A DNA stretch of 15,872 nt from DASRPD01 sp035646535 (GCA_035646535.1 DASRPD010000096.1:1-15872), one strand, 5' to 3'. Shown: positions 1 to 7,227, numbered from the stretch's first letter. Made by a program: numbers and translations. Notes: generated by a model not told the origin, from the letters alone.

Positions 1-738
1 ATCGTGGTGCTGTGGACGACACCCCGCTCGCGCTCGACGGCGTTCGAGCGGATGATGATCGAACGCGGTGATCACACTGTCTTCGACGAGCCGTTCTCGG
101 TGCCGTACTACTTCTCAGCCGAACGTCGCTCTAACCGCTACTCCGAGCGCGCGCCAGATGCCGACGCGGCCACCGTACTCGACCGACTGGTGGACGCGGC
201 GGCGACGCGCCCGGTGTTCGTGAAGGAGATGGCTCATCACGCGTCGGGGCTCCTGACCCCTGCCTTCCTCGGCCGGTTCACCAACACGTTCCTCGTGCGC
301 GCGCCACGCGCCGCGCTGGGATCGTTCGCGGCACGCTGGCCGGACCTCACCGAGGAGGAGGCGGGATACGGCCGGCTGCTCGAGGCGTTCCGCGTCGTGC
401 AGCAATTGGGCCGGACGCCGCCCATCGTGCTCGAGTCCGACGAGGTCACCGATGACCCGCCCGCGCTGGTGCGCGCCTGGTGCGATGCCATCGGCATCCC
501 GTTCATCGAATCGGCGCTCCGTTGGGAACCCGGCATGCAGCCGCAGTGGGAGCGTTGGCACGACTGGTATGAGGGTGTTGCTCGCACGACCGGGTTCGTT
601 CCTCGCCCGCCGGACGCGCCCACACCGCTCGACGAGCGAGTGAACGCGATCGCGGCGCGCGCCCAGCCGGTCTACGACGAGCTCGCCGCGGTACGCCTTC
701 GCGACGGTCACACATCGGCGCAGGAGCCCGACGTGTAG
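1..738 (+). CDS. Sulfotransferase-like protein, 5' end cut by window edge
   Basis: The frame is open from the first base (Ile-Val-Val-Leu-Trp), so the true start probably lies upstream; GTG at 4 is only the first start codon visible. Residues 5-14 from that GTG (TTPRSRSTAF) resemble the 5'-phosphosulfate-binding loop of PAPS-dependent sulfotransferases. LVRAPRAALGSF (Arg99, Ser107) resembles the 3'-phosphate-binding segment, where RDPxxxxxS is usual. The remainder, about 244 residues, fits a small bacterial sulfotransferase-fold protein. These proteins move sulfate from PAPS to a hydroxyl or amine, but this subgroup is poorly characterised and the acceptor cannot be read from sequence. The second conserved segment is looser than in classic enzymes (no RDP), so activity is uncertain. 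No neighbour suggests a pathway. Stop is TAG at 736-738. Confidence 0.75.
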   Translation: MVVLWTTPRSRSTAFERMMIERGDHTVFDEPFSVPYYFSAERRSNRYSERAPDADAATVLDRLVDAAATRPVFVKEMAHHASGLLTPAFLGRFTNTFLVRAPRAALGSFAARWPDLTEEEAGYGRLLEAFRVVQQLGRTPPIVLESDEVTDDPPALVRAWCDAIGIPFIESALRWEPGMQPQWERWHDWYEGVARTTGFVPRPPDAPTPLDERVNAIAARAQPVYDELAAVRLRDGHTSAQEPDV

Positions 739-764
739 CACGCGGGATCACGCGTACTCGGCGT

Positions 765-815
765 CGGCCAATACCGCGCGCAGGGTCCGCCGGCCCATCG
801 GGGCAATATTGGCCG
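765..815. repeat. Inverted repeat, 9-bp perfect arms with 33-base spacer
   Basis: CGGCCAATA at 765-773 is the exact reverse complement of TATTGGCCG at 807-815. The spacer is GC-rich and could itself fold (GGG near 784 with CCC near 794). It lies 27 bases past the sulfotransferase stop. No T-run follows, so a classical intrinsic terminator is not supported; an operator or a structured 3' end are both possible. Confidence 0.55.
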
Positions 816-1084
816 TGTCTGACAGCCCCGTCCGCCTGCTCGAGAACTCGATGGCCGTACTCGGCGGTTCGGATCCCGCCGACGACTGGTTCGACCATCC
901 GGACTCAGCCCGCGCCGGCGTGTCGTGTCGCGCCCCGCCCCTACCGAATCGAGCCACGTTCGCGTCGCCGCGTGCCGTCACGTCCATGTGTGCCGGTCAG
1001 GCCTCTTCAGGCTGCCCGCCACCACGTGCTTACCGCCCGATTGCGATCGGTTGTTCGGCAGACCGGGTCGTGTCACCGACACAG

Positions 1085-1090
1085 GTAGCT
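1085..1090 (+). promoter_or_regulatory. Possible -10 element for a leaderless start at 1098
   Basis: TAGCTT fits the actinobacterial TANNNT -10 pattern and ends 7 bases before the ATG at 1098, the spacing expected if transcription starts at or next to the A of the start codon. No Shine-Dalgarno sequence precedes this ATG, which fits leaderless translation. No good -35 is visible about 17 bases upstream. A short hairpin (GTGTC/GACAC) sits just before it. Confidence 0.35.
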
Positions 1091-1097
1091 TTGGGTC

Positions 1098-1487
1098 ATG
1101 ACCACGGCAGCCAGGCGACCGCCTCGTTCGGTCGACGACCTCGAGCCGGCGGATCGCGACCGTCTGGCTCGGGCCCACAAGCGCCTCCGTGAGGCGACGG
1201 ACACCTACGAACCCTTCCACGGCGGGGAGATCACGCCGAACCAGGACGCGCCCGTCCATGAGGTATTGGCGATGGCGGCTGCGCAGGCCGAGGTCCAAGA
1301 CGCCGAGGACGCACTCTGGCGCTTGCGCGAGGAGCTCCTCGGCTGGGCGCGTCCGGCTTGGGCACCGAACGCGGCGCTCGTCGCCGATTGGTTCTCGGAC
1401 GAGGACCGCATCTACGACGAGGCGGGGCGCTTCGAGAGGTGCTGCAACTCGACTCACTCCGTGGTTGAGGCCGCGGACGGTAAGTAG
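1098..1487 (+). CDS. Small helical protein of unknown function
   Basis: I do not recognise a characterised family. The 129-residue product is charged and mostly helical. A basic N-terminal stretch is followed by a segment containing HGGEITPNQDAPVHEV, then an Ala/Glu-rich amphipathic helix (AAAQAEVQDAEDALWRLREELLGW, about residues 60-83) that could form a short coiled coil. The motif WAPNAALVADWFSDEDRIYDE follows, with well-ordered acidic and aromatic residues as expected of a real conserved protein. There is no signal peptide or membrane segment, so it is probably cytoplasmic. The gene converges with the split-barrel gene; their stops lie 8 bases apart. The start rests on the ATG and a possible leaderless promoter rather than a ribosome-binding site. 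Confidence 0.7.
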   Translation: MTTAARRPPRSVDDLEPADRDRLARAHKRLREATDTYEPFHGGEITPNQDAPVHEVLAMAAAQAEVQDAEDALWRLREELLGWARPAWAPNAALVADWFSDEDRIYDEAGRFERCCNSTHSVVEAADGK

Positions 1488-1495
1488 AACCGGGT

Positions 1496-1948
1496 TCAGA
1501 AGAGCCAGACGCCCTCCCGCATGACCGTTCTGCCGGCGATCTCGTCCGCTTCGCGCCACGCCTGGATTCGCTCCGGGCGAAGCAGCAGGAACCAGAAGTC
1601 TCCGCCGGCGGCTCGCGGGTCCCAGTCCGCCTGTCCCGCGTAGGCGTCTGCGACCTCGGGCGGGACGCGGCCAACGTCAACCGCACGGTCGAGCACAGCA
1701 TCAACCATGACGACGTCCCGGGTAGCACCCAGTGCGAGGCGCGCAATGCCTGAGCTCACGATGTTCCGCGTCGTGACGGCAGAGGGCTCGGTCGCGATGA
1801 TCACTCTCTCACCGTCCCACGCAAGCGAGAGGGGGACCAGGTGCGCCCTTCCAGTCTCCGATGCCGACGCAACCCACACGTCGGCGTGGCGCGCGGCGAG
1901 CTTCGCCAGGACATCGACCTTTCGTTGTGCGCCAGTTCTCGCCGTCAT
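1496..1948 (-). CDS. Pyridoxamine 5'-phosphate oxidase-like split-barrel protein (FMN or F420)
   Basis: The 150-residue product has the small split beta-barrel pattern: a substrate-facing strand (DVWVASASETGRAHLVPLSLAWDGERV), then a segment with a cofactor-phosphate-type Ser/Thr/Arg-Asn pattern (ATEPSAVTTRNI), then the barrel strand ARLALGATRDVVMVDAVLD. It ends with RPERIQAWREADEIAGRTVM near the C-terminus. Such proteins bind FMN or the deazaflavin F420, and many actinobacterial members are uncharacterised oxidoreductases or flavin-binding proteins. Cofactor and substrate cannot be decided here. I chose ATG at 1948 (MTARTG) over the longer frame starting at 2005, whose extra residues are Cys/Arg-rich and unlike the family. 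The gene is divergent from the lipoprotein gene at 2153, so 1949-2152 should hold both promoters. Confidence 0.82.
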   Translation of the reverse strand: MTARTGAQRKVDVLAKLAARHADVWVASASETGRAHLVPLSLAWDGERVIIATEPSAVTTRNIVSSGIARLALGATRDVVMVDAVLDRAVDVGRVPPEVADAYAGQADWDPRAAGGDFWFLLLRPERIQAWREADEIAGRTVMREGVWLF

Positions 1949-2140
1949 GTCGCTCACCCAGCAAGCCTGGCACGAGCAACCTCGCCGTGTGAGCGACGGA
2001 ACCAATTCCTACGTCACCAAGACGCTCCACCCGCTGCGGTTCGCCGACGAGGCGATCGAAGGTGACCCTCACCTGGTTCGACGGCGGATCCGAGCCATCC
2101 GTCGACGTCTCCAATAGGCTGGCTCGAGCTTTTCGACTCC

Positions 2141-2145
2141 GGAGG
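2141..2145 (+). promoter_or_regulatory. Ribosome-binding site fixing the GTG start at 2153
   Basis: GGAGG lies 7 bases before GTG 2153. This supports the GTG over any ATG further along and places a signal peptide directly at the N-terminus of the lipoprotein. Confidence 0.7.
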
Positions 2146-2152
2146 ATGCACT

Positions 2153-2611
2153 GTGATCTCTCGACGCTCTCTTCGCGTTCTTCTCGCGGTGCTCGTCACC
2201 TTCAGCCTCGCGGCGGCGGGTTGCAGCAGCGGAGGGGGCTCCGACAACAAGTCCGACAAGTCCAATGATGTTCAGCTCCCCGGCGGCGGCTCGGGTGGCG
2301 GCTCTGGCTCGGGTGGCGGCTCTGGCGGCTTCGGCAACGGCGACTGCGCGCAGCTCGCCAACGCCATGAGCAACTTCGGGGCCGACAGCAGCTCGACCGA
2401 CGATCTCGAGTCGACCGCGAAATATCTCCAGAAGGCCGCCGGCGAAGCGCCCGAAGAGATTGCCGACGACCTCCAGGTCATGGCCGACACTTTCGCTCAG
2501 CTCGCCGGCGACCCTTCCCCGTCGGCGTACGCGGCGGCGTTCGGCACCGGCGACTTCATCAAGGCGACGACCAACCTCTCGGGTTGGATCACCAAGAACT
2601 GCGTCGGCTGA
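2153..2611 (+). CDS. Small secreted lipoprotein with Gly/Ser linker
   Basis: The 152-residue product starts with a basic n-region (MISRRSLR) and a hydrophobic core, then a lipobox ending A-A-G-Cys24, so it should be lipidated and anchored on the outer face of the membrane. Residues about 25-62 form a flexible Gly/Ser/Asp linker that contains a perfect tandem DNA repeat. The mature domain, about 90 residues, is acidic and helical and carries two cysteines, Cys65 near its start (GDCAQL) and Cys150 at its end (KNCVG), suggesting one disulfide that ties the helical bundle together. Small actinobacterial lipoproteins of this layout are common; I know no function for this one. It converges with the amidase gene, and a hairpin follows its stop. 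Confidence 0.85.
   Translation: MISRRSLRVLLAVLVTFSLAAAGCSSGGGSDNKSDKSNDVQLPGGGSGGGSGSGGGSGGFGNGDCAQLANAMSNFGADSSSTDDLESTAKYLQKAAGEAPEEIADDLQVMADTFAQLAGDPSPSAYAAAFGTGDFIKATTNLSGWITKNCVG
2288..2323 (+). repeat. Tandem 18-bp direct repeat, two perfect copies
   Basis: Bases 2288-2305 are repeated exactly at 2306-2323, and further GGC units lie on both sides. Each copy encodes Gly-Ser-Gly-Gly-Gly-Ser in the lipoprotein linker. Such in-frame repeats can change number by slippage and so vary tether length between strains. Confidence 0.9.
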
Positions 2612-2618
2612 CGAAACG

Positions 2619-2639
2619 GGTTGACCCTGGCGGTCAGCC
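2619..2639 (+). terminator. Possible hairpin terminator after the lipoprotein gene
   Basis: GGTTGACC (2619-2626) pairs with GGTCAGCC (2632-2639) through eight base pairs, one of them G-U, around a five-base loop. It begins 7 bases after the lipoprotein stop and lies between two converging genes. There is no T-run, so it could be a T-less actinobacterial terminator or merely an mRNA 3' structure. Confidence 0.35.
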
Positions 2640-2665
2640 TGAAGTGCCACCCACGGTGCCCGACG

Positions 2666-4231
2666 TCATGACGAGGCGCGAGACCGCGCCGCCCCGTTCG
2701 ACGCCGGTACCGCCCCGTGGGTGGCTTCGGGCGCGACCAGCGGCCACGGACGTTCCCGCTCAACCGCCAGACCGACGTCGAACAGCAGCTCGTCGGCGTG
2801 ATGGCGGGCAAGGACCTGCATTCCGACCGGGAGCCCATCGACGGTTCCCGCCGGGATGGACACGGCCGGGTTCCCGCAGATGTTCGAGATGATGGTCAGG
2901 CCGCCCATGTTCACCAAGTCCGGGAACTTCCGCGTCGCCGCGTCGAGCAGCACCGTCGGCAGCTTGGGGGCAACGACGCTCGCGAGGCGCGTCCCGAACA
3001 GCAGACCCCGGAACGCGTAGTTGGCCAGTGCGTTCGACGTCGCCCACTCGACGAAGTTGTCCTCGCTGCTGCTCATCGCCGAGTCGGCACCGAACGCGGG
3101 ACCGGGGTTGGTCGCCGCGACGATGAAGTCGACGTCGGCGAATGCGGCGGCCATCGCTTCGTTCGCCTGGACCCGCAGCTTCTCGGCCACCGCTGCGGTC
3201 CGCAGGTTGTACAGCGACTGGGCCATGTACAGGCCGGCCGCGACCTCCGGGGTCATCTTGGCGGCACACCGCGGCCACTTGTCACCGAGATCGGCAAGAA
3301 GGGTCGCGAGGTTGCCCATCATCCATTGCGCCGCGAGGTTCGGCAGCTCGAGGTCGATGTCGACCTGCACCATCCCGGTCGCGGCGATGAGCGCGGTGGC
3401 CTCGTGGCGGAGCTGGTCCTCGACGCCGGCTTCGAGGCTGACCCCGCCGAGGGCCGCCAGCACCGCGACCCGCTTCCCCGCGAGGTCGTGGGAGCCGAGC
3501 CCGGCTTCGAAGCTCGAGTGCTTGGGGAGGCTCGACGGGTCGGCCGGGTCGTAGCCACTGCACACGTCGTAGTAGCGGGCGGCATCGCGCACCGACCGGG
3601 CCAGGTTCCCGAGCACGACCGTGTTGGGCCGCATGTAGGCGTGCGGGCTGCGCGGAATACGACCGAACGTTCCCTTCATGCCGACGAGGCCGGTGTAGCC
3701 AGCGGGGATTCGGATCGATCCTCCGCCGTCGCCGCCGGTCGCGAGGCTCACGAGCCCTCCGGACACCGCCGCGGCCGAGCCGCTCGACGACCCGCCGACG
3801 GTTCGCCCGTGCCGCCACGGGTTCTGGGTCACGCCGTTGAGCTTCGTGACGCTCACGTTCAGCCCACCGAACTCACTCGCGGTCGTCTGGCCGACCCGCA
3901 CCGCACCACCGCGCTCGACGAGACGAGTGACCATCGTCGCGGTGTGGCCGGCGACGCGGTCGCGAAACACCAGCGACGCCTCGGTGTTGGGCCAACCTTC
4001 GACCGCTTCGAGCTCCTTGATCCCGGCCGGAACGCCACCGAACGGCTTCGTGAGATCGGCGTCGGCCGCCGCGGCTCGGGCGCGGTCGGCGTCGAGGAAC
4101 GAGAAGCAGTTCAGGTCTGAGCGATCGATCGCCGCGAGCGTCGCGTCGAGCTCTTCGACCGGAGTCCGCTCCCCCGCCCGAAAGACGTCGACGAGCGAGC
4201 ATGCATCCCCTTGCCACGGAACATCGGCCAT
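2666..4231 (-). CDS. Amidase-signature family amidohydrolase
   Basis: The 521-residue product belongs to the amidase signature family, which hydrolyses carboxamides with a Ser-cisSer-Lys triad. Numbering from MADVPW, the catalytic Lys is K72 in GVPAGIKE. The Gly/Ser motif GGSSSGSAAA supplies the cis-Ser (S148), and the nucleophile is S172 in GGDGGGSIRIPA; the spacing of 24 between the two serines matches known family members. The C-terminal part has the expected segment (NICGNPAVSIPAG) followed by GLPVGMQVLA. No signal peptide is present, so it is probably cytoplasmic. It lacks the acidic features that would point to GatA, and no gatB or gatC lies nearby, so I read it as a catabolic or detoxifying amidase of unknown substrate. 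I use ATG at 4231; the longer frame adds twelve Trp/Gly-rich residues. It is divergent from the lipoprotein hydrolase. Confidence 0.92.
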   Translation of the reverse strand: MADVPWQGDACSLVDVFRAGERTPVEELDATLAAIDRSDLNCFSFLDADRARAAAADADLTKPFGGVPAGIKELEAVEGWPNTEASLVFRDRVAGHTATMVTRLVERGGAVRVGQTTASEFGGLNVSVTKLNGVTQNPWRHGRTVGGSSSGSAAAVSGGLVSLATGGDGGGSIRIPAGYTGLVGMKGTFGRIPRSPHAYMRPNTVVLGNLARSVRDAARYYDVCSGYDPADPSSLPKHSSFEAGLGSHDLAGKRVAVLAALGGVSLEAGVEDQLRHEATALIAATGMVQVDIDLELPNLAAQWMMGNLATLLADLGDKWPRCAAKMTPEVAAGLYMAQSLYNLRTAAVAEKLRVQANEAMAAAFADVDFIVAATNPGPAFGADSAMSSSEDNFVEWATSNALANYAFRGLLFGTRLASVVAPKLPTVLLDAATRKFPDLVNMGGLTIISNICGNPAVSIPAGTVDGLPVGMQVLARHHADELLFDVGLAVERERPWPLVAPEATHGAVPASNGAARSRASS

Positions 4232-4275
4232 CACCGGATCATGCCACCCCCACCCACGCCACCCCACACCCGCCA

Positions 4276-4320
4276 GGTTTGGTCACTCGACGCGCACGAC
4301 GCGCGTCGAGTGACCAAACC
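4276..4320. repeat. Perfect palindromic element: 20-bp arms, 5-base loop
   Basis: The arm at 4276-4295 (GGTTTGGTCACTCGACGCGC) is the exact reverse complement of 4301-4320, with loop ACGAC at 4296-4300. It lies between two divergent start codons, 44 bases from the amidase start and 81 from the lipoprotein start, so it is not placed as a 3' terminator and has no T-run outside the stem. It is longer and more perfect than a usual operator. A dispersed palindromic (REP- or MITE-like) repeat, a 5'-leader hairpin for one or both transcripts, or a transcriptional insulator all fit. No second copy is seen in this window. Confidence 0.95.
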
Positions 4321-4401
4321 GAGCGATGCTGGGGTGCCCGCGGGCCCGAGTCCGGACAGGATGGTGGCACATCTCGGTCACGGATGTGGTCGTATGCGGC
4401 T

Positions 4402-5577
4402 ATGAGACTCCGACGACAGCGAGCGGTCCTGGCCGGCATGACTGCGACAGCCCTGCTCTTCGCCGCGTGCTCGAGCGACACCGGCGGCGGCGCGTCGAAT
4501 GCGATGGACCCGTCCTCGTCGAAGCCCGGGAGTGGAAGCTCGGCTCGGGCCGTCTACCCGGCCGACGAGTGGTCGACGGTCGACGCCACCGAGGCCGGGT
4601 TCGATCAAGCGGCGCTCGACACCCTCGCCGCCGAGGCGGAGGCGGCCGGGTCGACCTGCCTCGTCGTCACCCGAGATGGCGAGGTGGTCGACCAGCGGTA
4701 CTGGCAGGGCGCGACATCCGAGACCACGCGCCAGGCGTTCTCGGTCACGAAGTCACTCACGAGCACGGCTGTCGGGATCGCCCAGGATGAAGGCGATCTC
4801 GATATCAGCGATCCGGCCTCCGAGTACCTGACCGAGTGGCAGGGAACCGCCTCGGAGTCGGTGACGATCAAGGACCTGCTCAGCAACGACTCGGGGCGCG
4901 AGTGGAGCCTCACCATCGACTACACCGAGATGGCGGTCGCGGCTCCCGACAAGACTGCGTTCGCGCTCGCGCTCGGCCAGGATGAGCCTCCGGGCGAGGT
5001 GTGGGCCTACAACAACTCAGCGATCCAGACGCTGTCACCACTGGTCGAGCGGGCCACCGGCGAGCGACTCGACGACTACGCCCAGAAACGGCTGCTCGAC
5101 AAGATCGGCATGGCCGATTCCGAGTGGGACTCAGACTCGGCCGGTAACCCGCTCGCGTTCATGGGCCTGCAGACAACCTGTCTCGACCTCGCCCGCTTCG
5201 GCTACCTGGCGCTGCACGACGGCAACTGGGACGGCGACCAGGTCGTCTCGGCCGACTTCGTGAAGCAGGCCACGGGAGGCCCGTCCACCCCGCTCAACGC
5301 CGCCTACGGCTACCTGTGGTGGCTGAACCACGAGGGAAACGTGGCATCACCTGCGGTCGCGACCGAGGCGAGGACCGACGGCTCTTCGAGCGCCGATCAA
5401 CTCGTCCCGGGCGTACCGCAGGACGTGTTCTGGGCACTCGGGTTCCAGAGCCAGATCGTTGCGGTGCTTCCTGACGACGGCATCGTCGCGGTGCGCATGG
5501 GGGACGCACCGGCGGCGGACGCGCGTTTCGGTGAGACGGAGCTCACCACGGGCGTCCTCGCCGCGTTCACTGGCTGA
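4402..5577 (+). CDS. Lipoprotein serine hydrolase, class C beta-lactamase/NylB-like fold
   Basis: The 391-residue product begins with a basic n-region (MRLRRQR), a hydrophobic stretch and a lipobox-like L-F-A-A-Cys23, followed by a Ser/Gly linker to about residue 50, so it should be anchored outside the membrane. The catalytic domain carries S114-V-T-K117 (SxxK nucleophile motif) and Y203-N-N205 (YxN motif). Further on come YGYLWW (about 302-307) and WALGFQSQ (about 344-351), the position of the third active-site strand. This pattern suits the broad serine-hydrolase group that includes DD-peptidases, esterases and 6-aminohexanoate-dimer hydrolase (NylB). YGYLWW followed by a Gly-Gln-type strand is closer to NylB/esterases than to resistance beta-lactamases. 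The substrate is unknown. I start at ATG 4402 because the signal peptide begins there; the longer frame from 4201 adds low-complexity sequence running through the palindrome. Confidence 0.88.
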   Translation: MRLRRQRAVLAGMTATALLFAACSSDTGGGASNAMDPSSSKPGSGSSARAVYPADEWSTVDATEAGFDQAALDTLAAEAEAAGSTCLVVTRDGEVVDQRYWQGATSETTRQAFSVTKSLTSTAVGIAQDEGDLDISDPASEYLTEWQGTASESVTIKDLLSNDSGREWSLTIDYTEMAVAAPDKTAFALALGQDEPPGEVWAYNNSAIQTLSPLVERATGERLDDYAQKRLLDKIGMADSEWDSDSAGNPLAFMGLQTTCLDLARFGYLALHDGNWDGDQVVSADFVKQATGGPSTPLNAAYGYLWWLNHEGNVASPAVATEARTDGSSSADQLVPGVPQDVFWALGFQSQIVAVLPDDGIVAVRMGDAPAADARFGETELTTGVLAAFTG

Positions 5578-5663
5578 CCAGCCCTACGGCGCACGAAGGA
5601 GGAACGATGCCCCCGCCCGACGGCCGCGGCCCCGTGCCCTCGCCGGGCTCTCGGGTTTCCCGG

Positions 5664-7133
5664 TCAGTCGGCCCGACGCAGCATGAACCACGTGACCACC
5701 GCGGTGAGAGCACTGATGACGCCGATGACGACGAAGCCGACCTGCGCCGCGTCGGAGAACGCCGAGGCGGCCACCGAATCAAGGACCCGGCTCGTCGGCG
5801 GCGTCCGGTCACCGGGCAGATTCCAGGCGTAGACCGAGGTGAAGACCGAGCCGATGACCGCAACGCCGACAGCCGCACCGACGAAACGACTCACCATCGC
5901 GAGCGACGAGCCGTCTCCGGCCTGCGCGGGTGGCAGCCCGTTCATCATCACGGCCGACCCCGGCGTGATGAGCATCGACAGTCCAAGTCCGACGATCGCC
6001 GTCGCGAGCGCGATCCAGATCAGCGGCTCTCCCAGCGCGAGCACGAGGGCCCCGATTCCGAGGGCCATGACGGCGAGACCAGCCGTGATCGTGGCGCGCG
6101 CCCCGACACGTGCCATCACCCACCCGGCTCTCATCGACGCGACGCCGAATGCGAGCGCGAACGGAACCAGCAAGAAGCCGACTGCCAGGCTGGATTCAGC
6201 TGCGACGTCGGTCAGGTACTGCGGCACCAGGAACAACATCGAGTTGAACCCCAGGTACGCGACGAAGAGTGCCGGCGCACCGGCCGCCACCGCGCGGACG
6301 GCAATGATCCGCACATCGAGGAGCGGAGCCGTCGACCGGAGCTGGCGAGCGACGAACACGGTGAGCAGCGCCACTCCGCCGACGAGTCCACCAATCACGA
6401 CCGGCGCCGTCCACCCGCGACCCGGTCCCTCGATCACTCCGAACATCAAGAGCCCGAGCCCCGTCACCGAGACCAGCGCGTCGACCACATCCAGGCGGCC
6501 CCGATCATCTCCGAACGACTCGGGGATCCTGTGGAGCCCGACGAGCACGCCGACGGCGACGACCGGAACGACAACGAGGAACACCGAACCCCAGGCGAAG
6601 CGCTCGAACAACAATCCGCCCAGGATCGGGCCGAGGGCCAAGCCCATCGCCCCGAATGCCGACCAGACCCCGATCGCGGGTGCGAGCGTCGCGGCGGCTC
6701 CGACACCCATCAGGGCGCGGGCCGCGATGAGGAGCTCACTGGTCGGGCTGAACGCAGCCAGGAAGCTCGCAGCACCGAAGAGCGCGTACCCGGCGAGGAC
6801 CACACGCCGCCGGCCGTACCGATCGGCGAGGCCCCCACCGGCGACGAGCAGCCCGGCGACCACGATCGTATAGGCGTCCATGACCCACTGGAGCTCGCTC
6901 GTTCGGGCATGCAGATCGCGCCCGATGGAGGGCAAGGCAAGATTGGTGATCGTGATGTCGAGCCCCGTGGTCAGCGCGCTGAGGCTGAGGACGACGAGCG
7001 CGGCGCGCCGGTGCGCCGGTGCGCCGAATCGAGGCCCACCACCGGGTCGTCGTGATGAGGGTGGAGACGCGCCGTACCGAACACGGAAATCCTCCGGTGT
7101 GAGTCGCGACAGCTTCCCAGGGCAGCTCCTCAC
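5664..7133 (-). CDS. MFS transporter, DHA2 (EmrB/QacA-like) family, with a possible internal deletion
   Basis: The 489-residue product is a hydrophobic polytopic protein of the 14-helix drug:H+ antiporter group. Visible signatures are LDITITNLALPSI in TM1 (Asp59), motif A as GGLADRYGRRR (about 100-110) and motif C as GLALGPILGG (about 164-173). Proteins of this family export drugs, dyes or metabolites using proton flux. Between GVGAAATLAP (end near 152) and AIGVWSAF the usual 17-19 residues of late TM4 and the cytoplasmic TM4-TM5 loop, commonly ending in an acidic/Arg PxxR-type segment, appear to be missing, though the frame is kept. This could make it non-functional or simply an odd subfamily. 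Only GTG at 7133 is available as a start, with no good ribosome-binding site. The gene converges with the lipoprotein hydrolase and diverges from the hibernation-factor gene. Confidence 0.88.
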   Translation of the reverse strand: MRSCPGKLSRLTPEDFRVRYGASPPSSRRPGGGPRFGAPAHRRAALVVLSLSALTTGLDITITNLALPSIGRDLHARTSELQWVMDAYTIVVAGLLVAGGGLADRYGRRRVVLAGYALFGAASFLAAFSPTSELLIAARALMGVGAAATLAPAIGVWSAFGAMGLALGPILGGLLFERFAWGSVFLVVVPVVAVGVLVGLHRIPESFGDDRGRLDVVDALVSVTGLGLLMFGVIEGPGRGWTAPVVIGGLVGGVALLTVFVARQLRSTAPLLDVRIIAVRAVAAGAPALFVAYLGFNSMLFLVPQYLTDVAAESSLAVGFLLVPFALAFGVASMRAGWVMARVGARATITAGLAVMALGIGALVLALGEPLIWIALATAIVGLGLSMLITPGSAVMMNGLPPAQAGDGSSLAMVSRFVGAAVGVAVIGSVFTSVYAWNLPGDRTPPTSRVLDSVAASAFSDAAQVGFVVIGVISALTAVVTWFMLRRAD

Positions 7134-7175
7134 CGGGGTGGATGTGAGCCCGACGAGGGCCGGCGCACGGACCCG

Positions 7176-7195
7176 TTCGGGACATTGGGCCCTAC
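7176..7195 (+). promoter_or_regulatory. DosR/DevR-box-like imperfect dyad
   Basis: TTCGGGACATTGGGCCCTAC has the layout of the mycobacterial DosR box (TTSGGGACTTNNGTCCCSAA): the left half TTCGGGAC is perfect and the right half keeps G-x-CCC and one A. By my count 14 of 18 informative positions agree. It ends 81 bases before the hibernation-factor start and just upstream of the -35 zone of a possible promoter, a usual position for DosR activation. The opposite-strand MFS gene could also be its target. DosR control in this organism is inference. Confidence 0.4.
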
Positions 7196-7221
7196 CGACC
7201 TCGACGGTCCGGCGCGATTCT

Positions 7222-7227
7222 TAGGAT
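7222..7227 (+). promoter_or_regulatory. Possible -10 element of the hibernation-factor promoter
   Basis: TAGGAT fits TANNNT. The hexamer about 17 bases upstream (7199-7204, CCTCGA) is a poor -35, as expected for an activator-dependent promoter with a box just upstream. It would give a 5' leader of roughly 43 bases. Confidence 0.3.

Larger units (their letters stand above)
739..1097. other. Gene-poor interval of about 360 bases
   Basis: I see no convincing gene here. The open frames on both strands have biased, low-complexity translations. The reverse frame ending near 748 finishes with a sensible-looking tail (MGRRTLRAVLADAEYA), which could be the 3' remnant of a lost gene, but it has no recognisable domain and no start signal. 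The interval holds an inverted repeat (765-815) and a possible promoter for the gene at 1098. Confidence 0.5.

Noticed and set aside
748..987. Reverse 79-residue frame in the gap after the sulfotransferase gene
   Set aside because: It has a plausible tail but no start signal and no domain; at most it is a remnant, so it is not called as a gene.
1947..2117. Forward 56-residue frame overlapping the start of the split-barrel gene
   Set aside because: It has no ribosome-binding site, an Arg-rich composition and no recognisable family; the region is better read as the divergent promoter zone.
2717..4120. Forward frame of 467 codons opposite the amidase
   Set aside because: The amidase on the other strand has all three catalytic residues and family motifs; this frame is Arg/Gly/His-rich shadow sequence.
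4402..5577. True class C beta-lactamase
   Set aside because: SxxK and YxN are shared by the whole serine-hydrolase fold. The lipoprotein anchor, the YGYLWW segment and the lack of a KTG motif favour a NylB/esterase-like enzyme.
5607..7055. Long forward frame of 482 codons with a strong ribosome-binding site (AAGGAGG before ATG 5607)
   Set aside because: It is the exact antisense triplet register of the MFS gene. Leu/Val/Ile codons read backwards give Glu/Asp, and the rare TTA/CTA/TCA codons explain the lack of stops. The product is a hydrophilic shadow with no domain; the good Shine-Dalgarno is probably chance.
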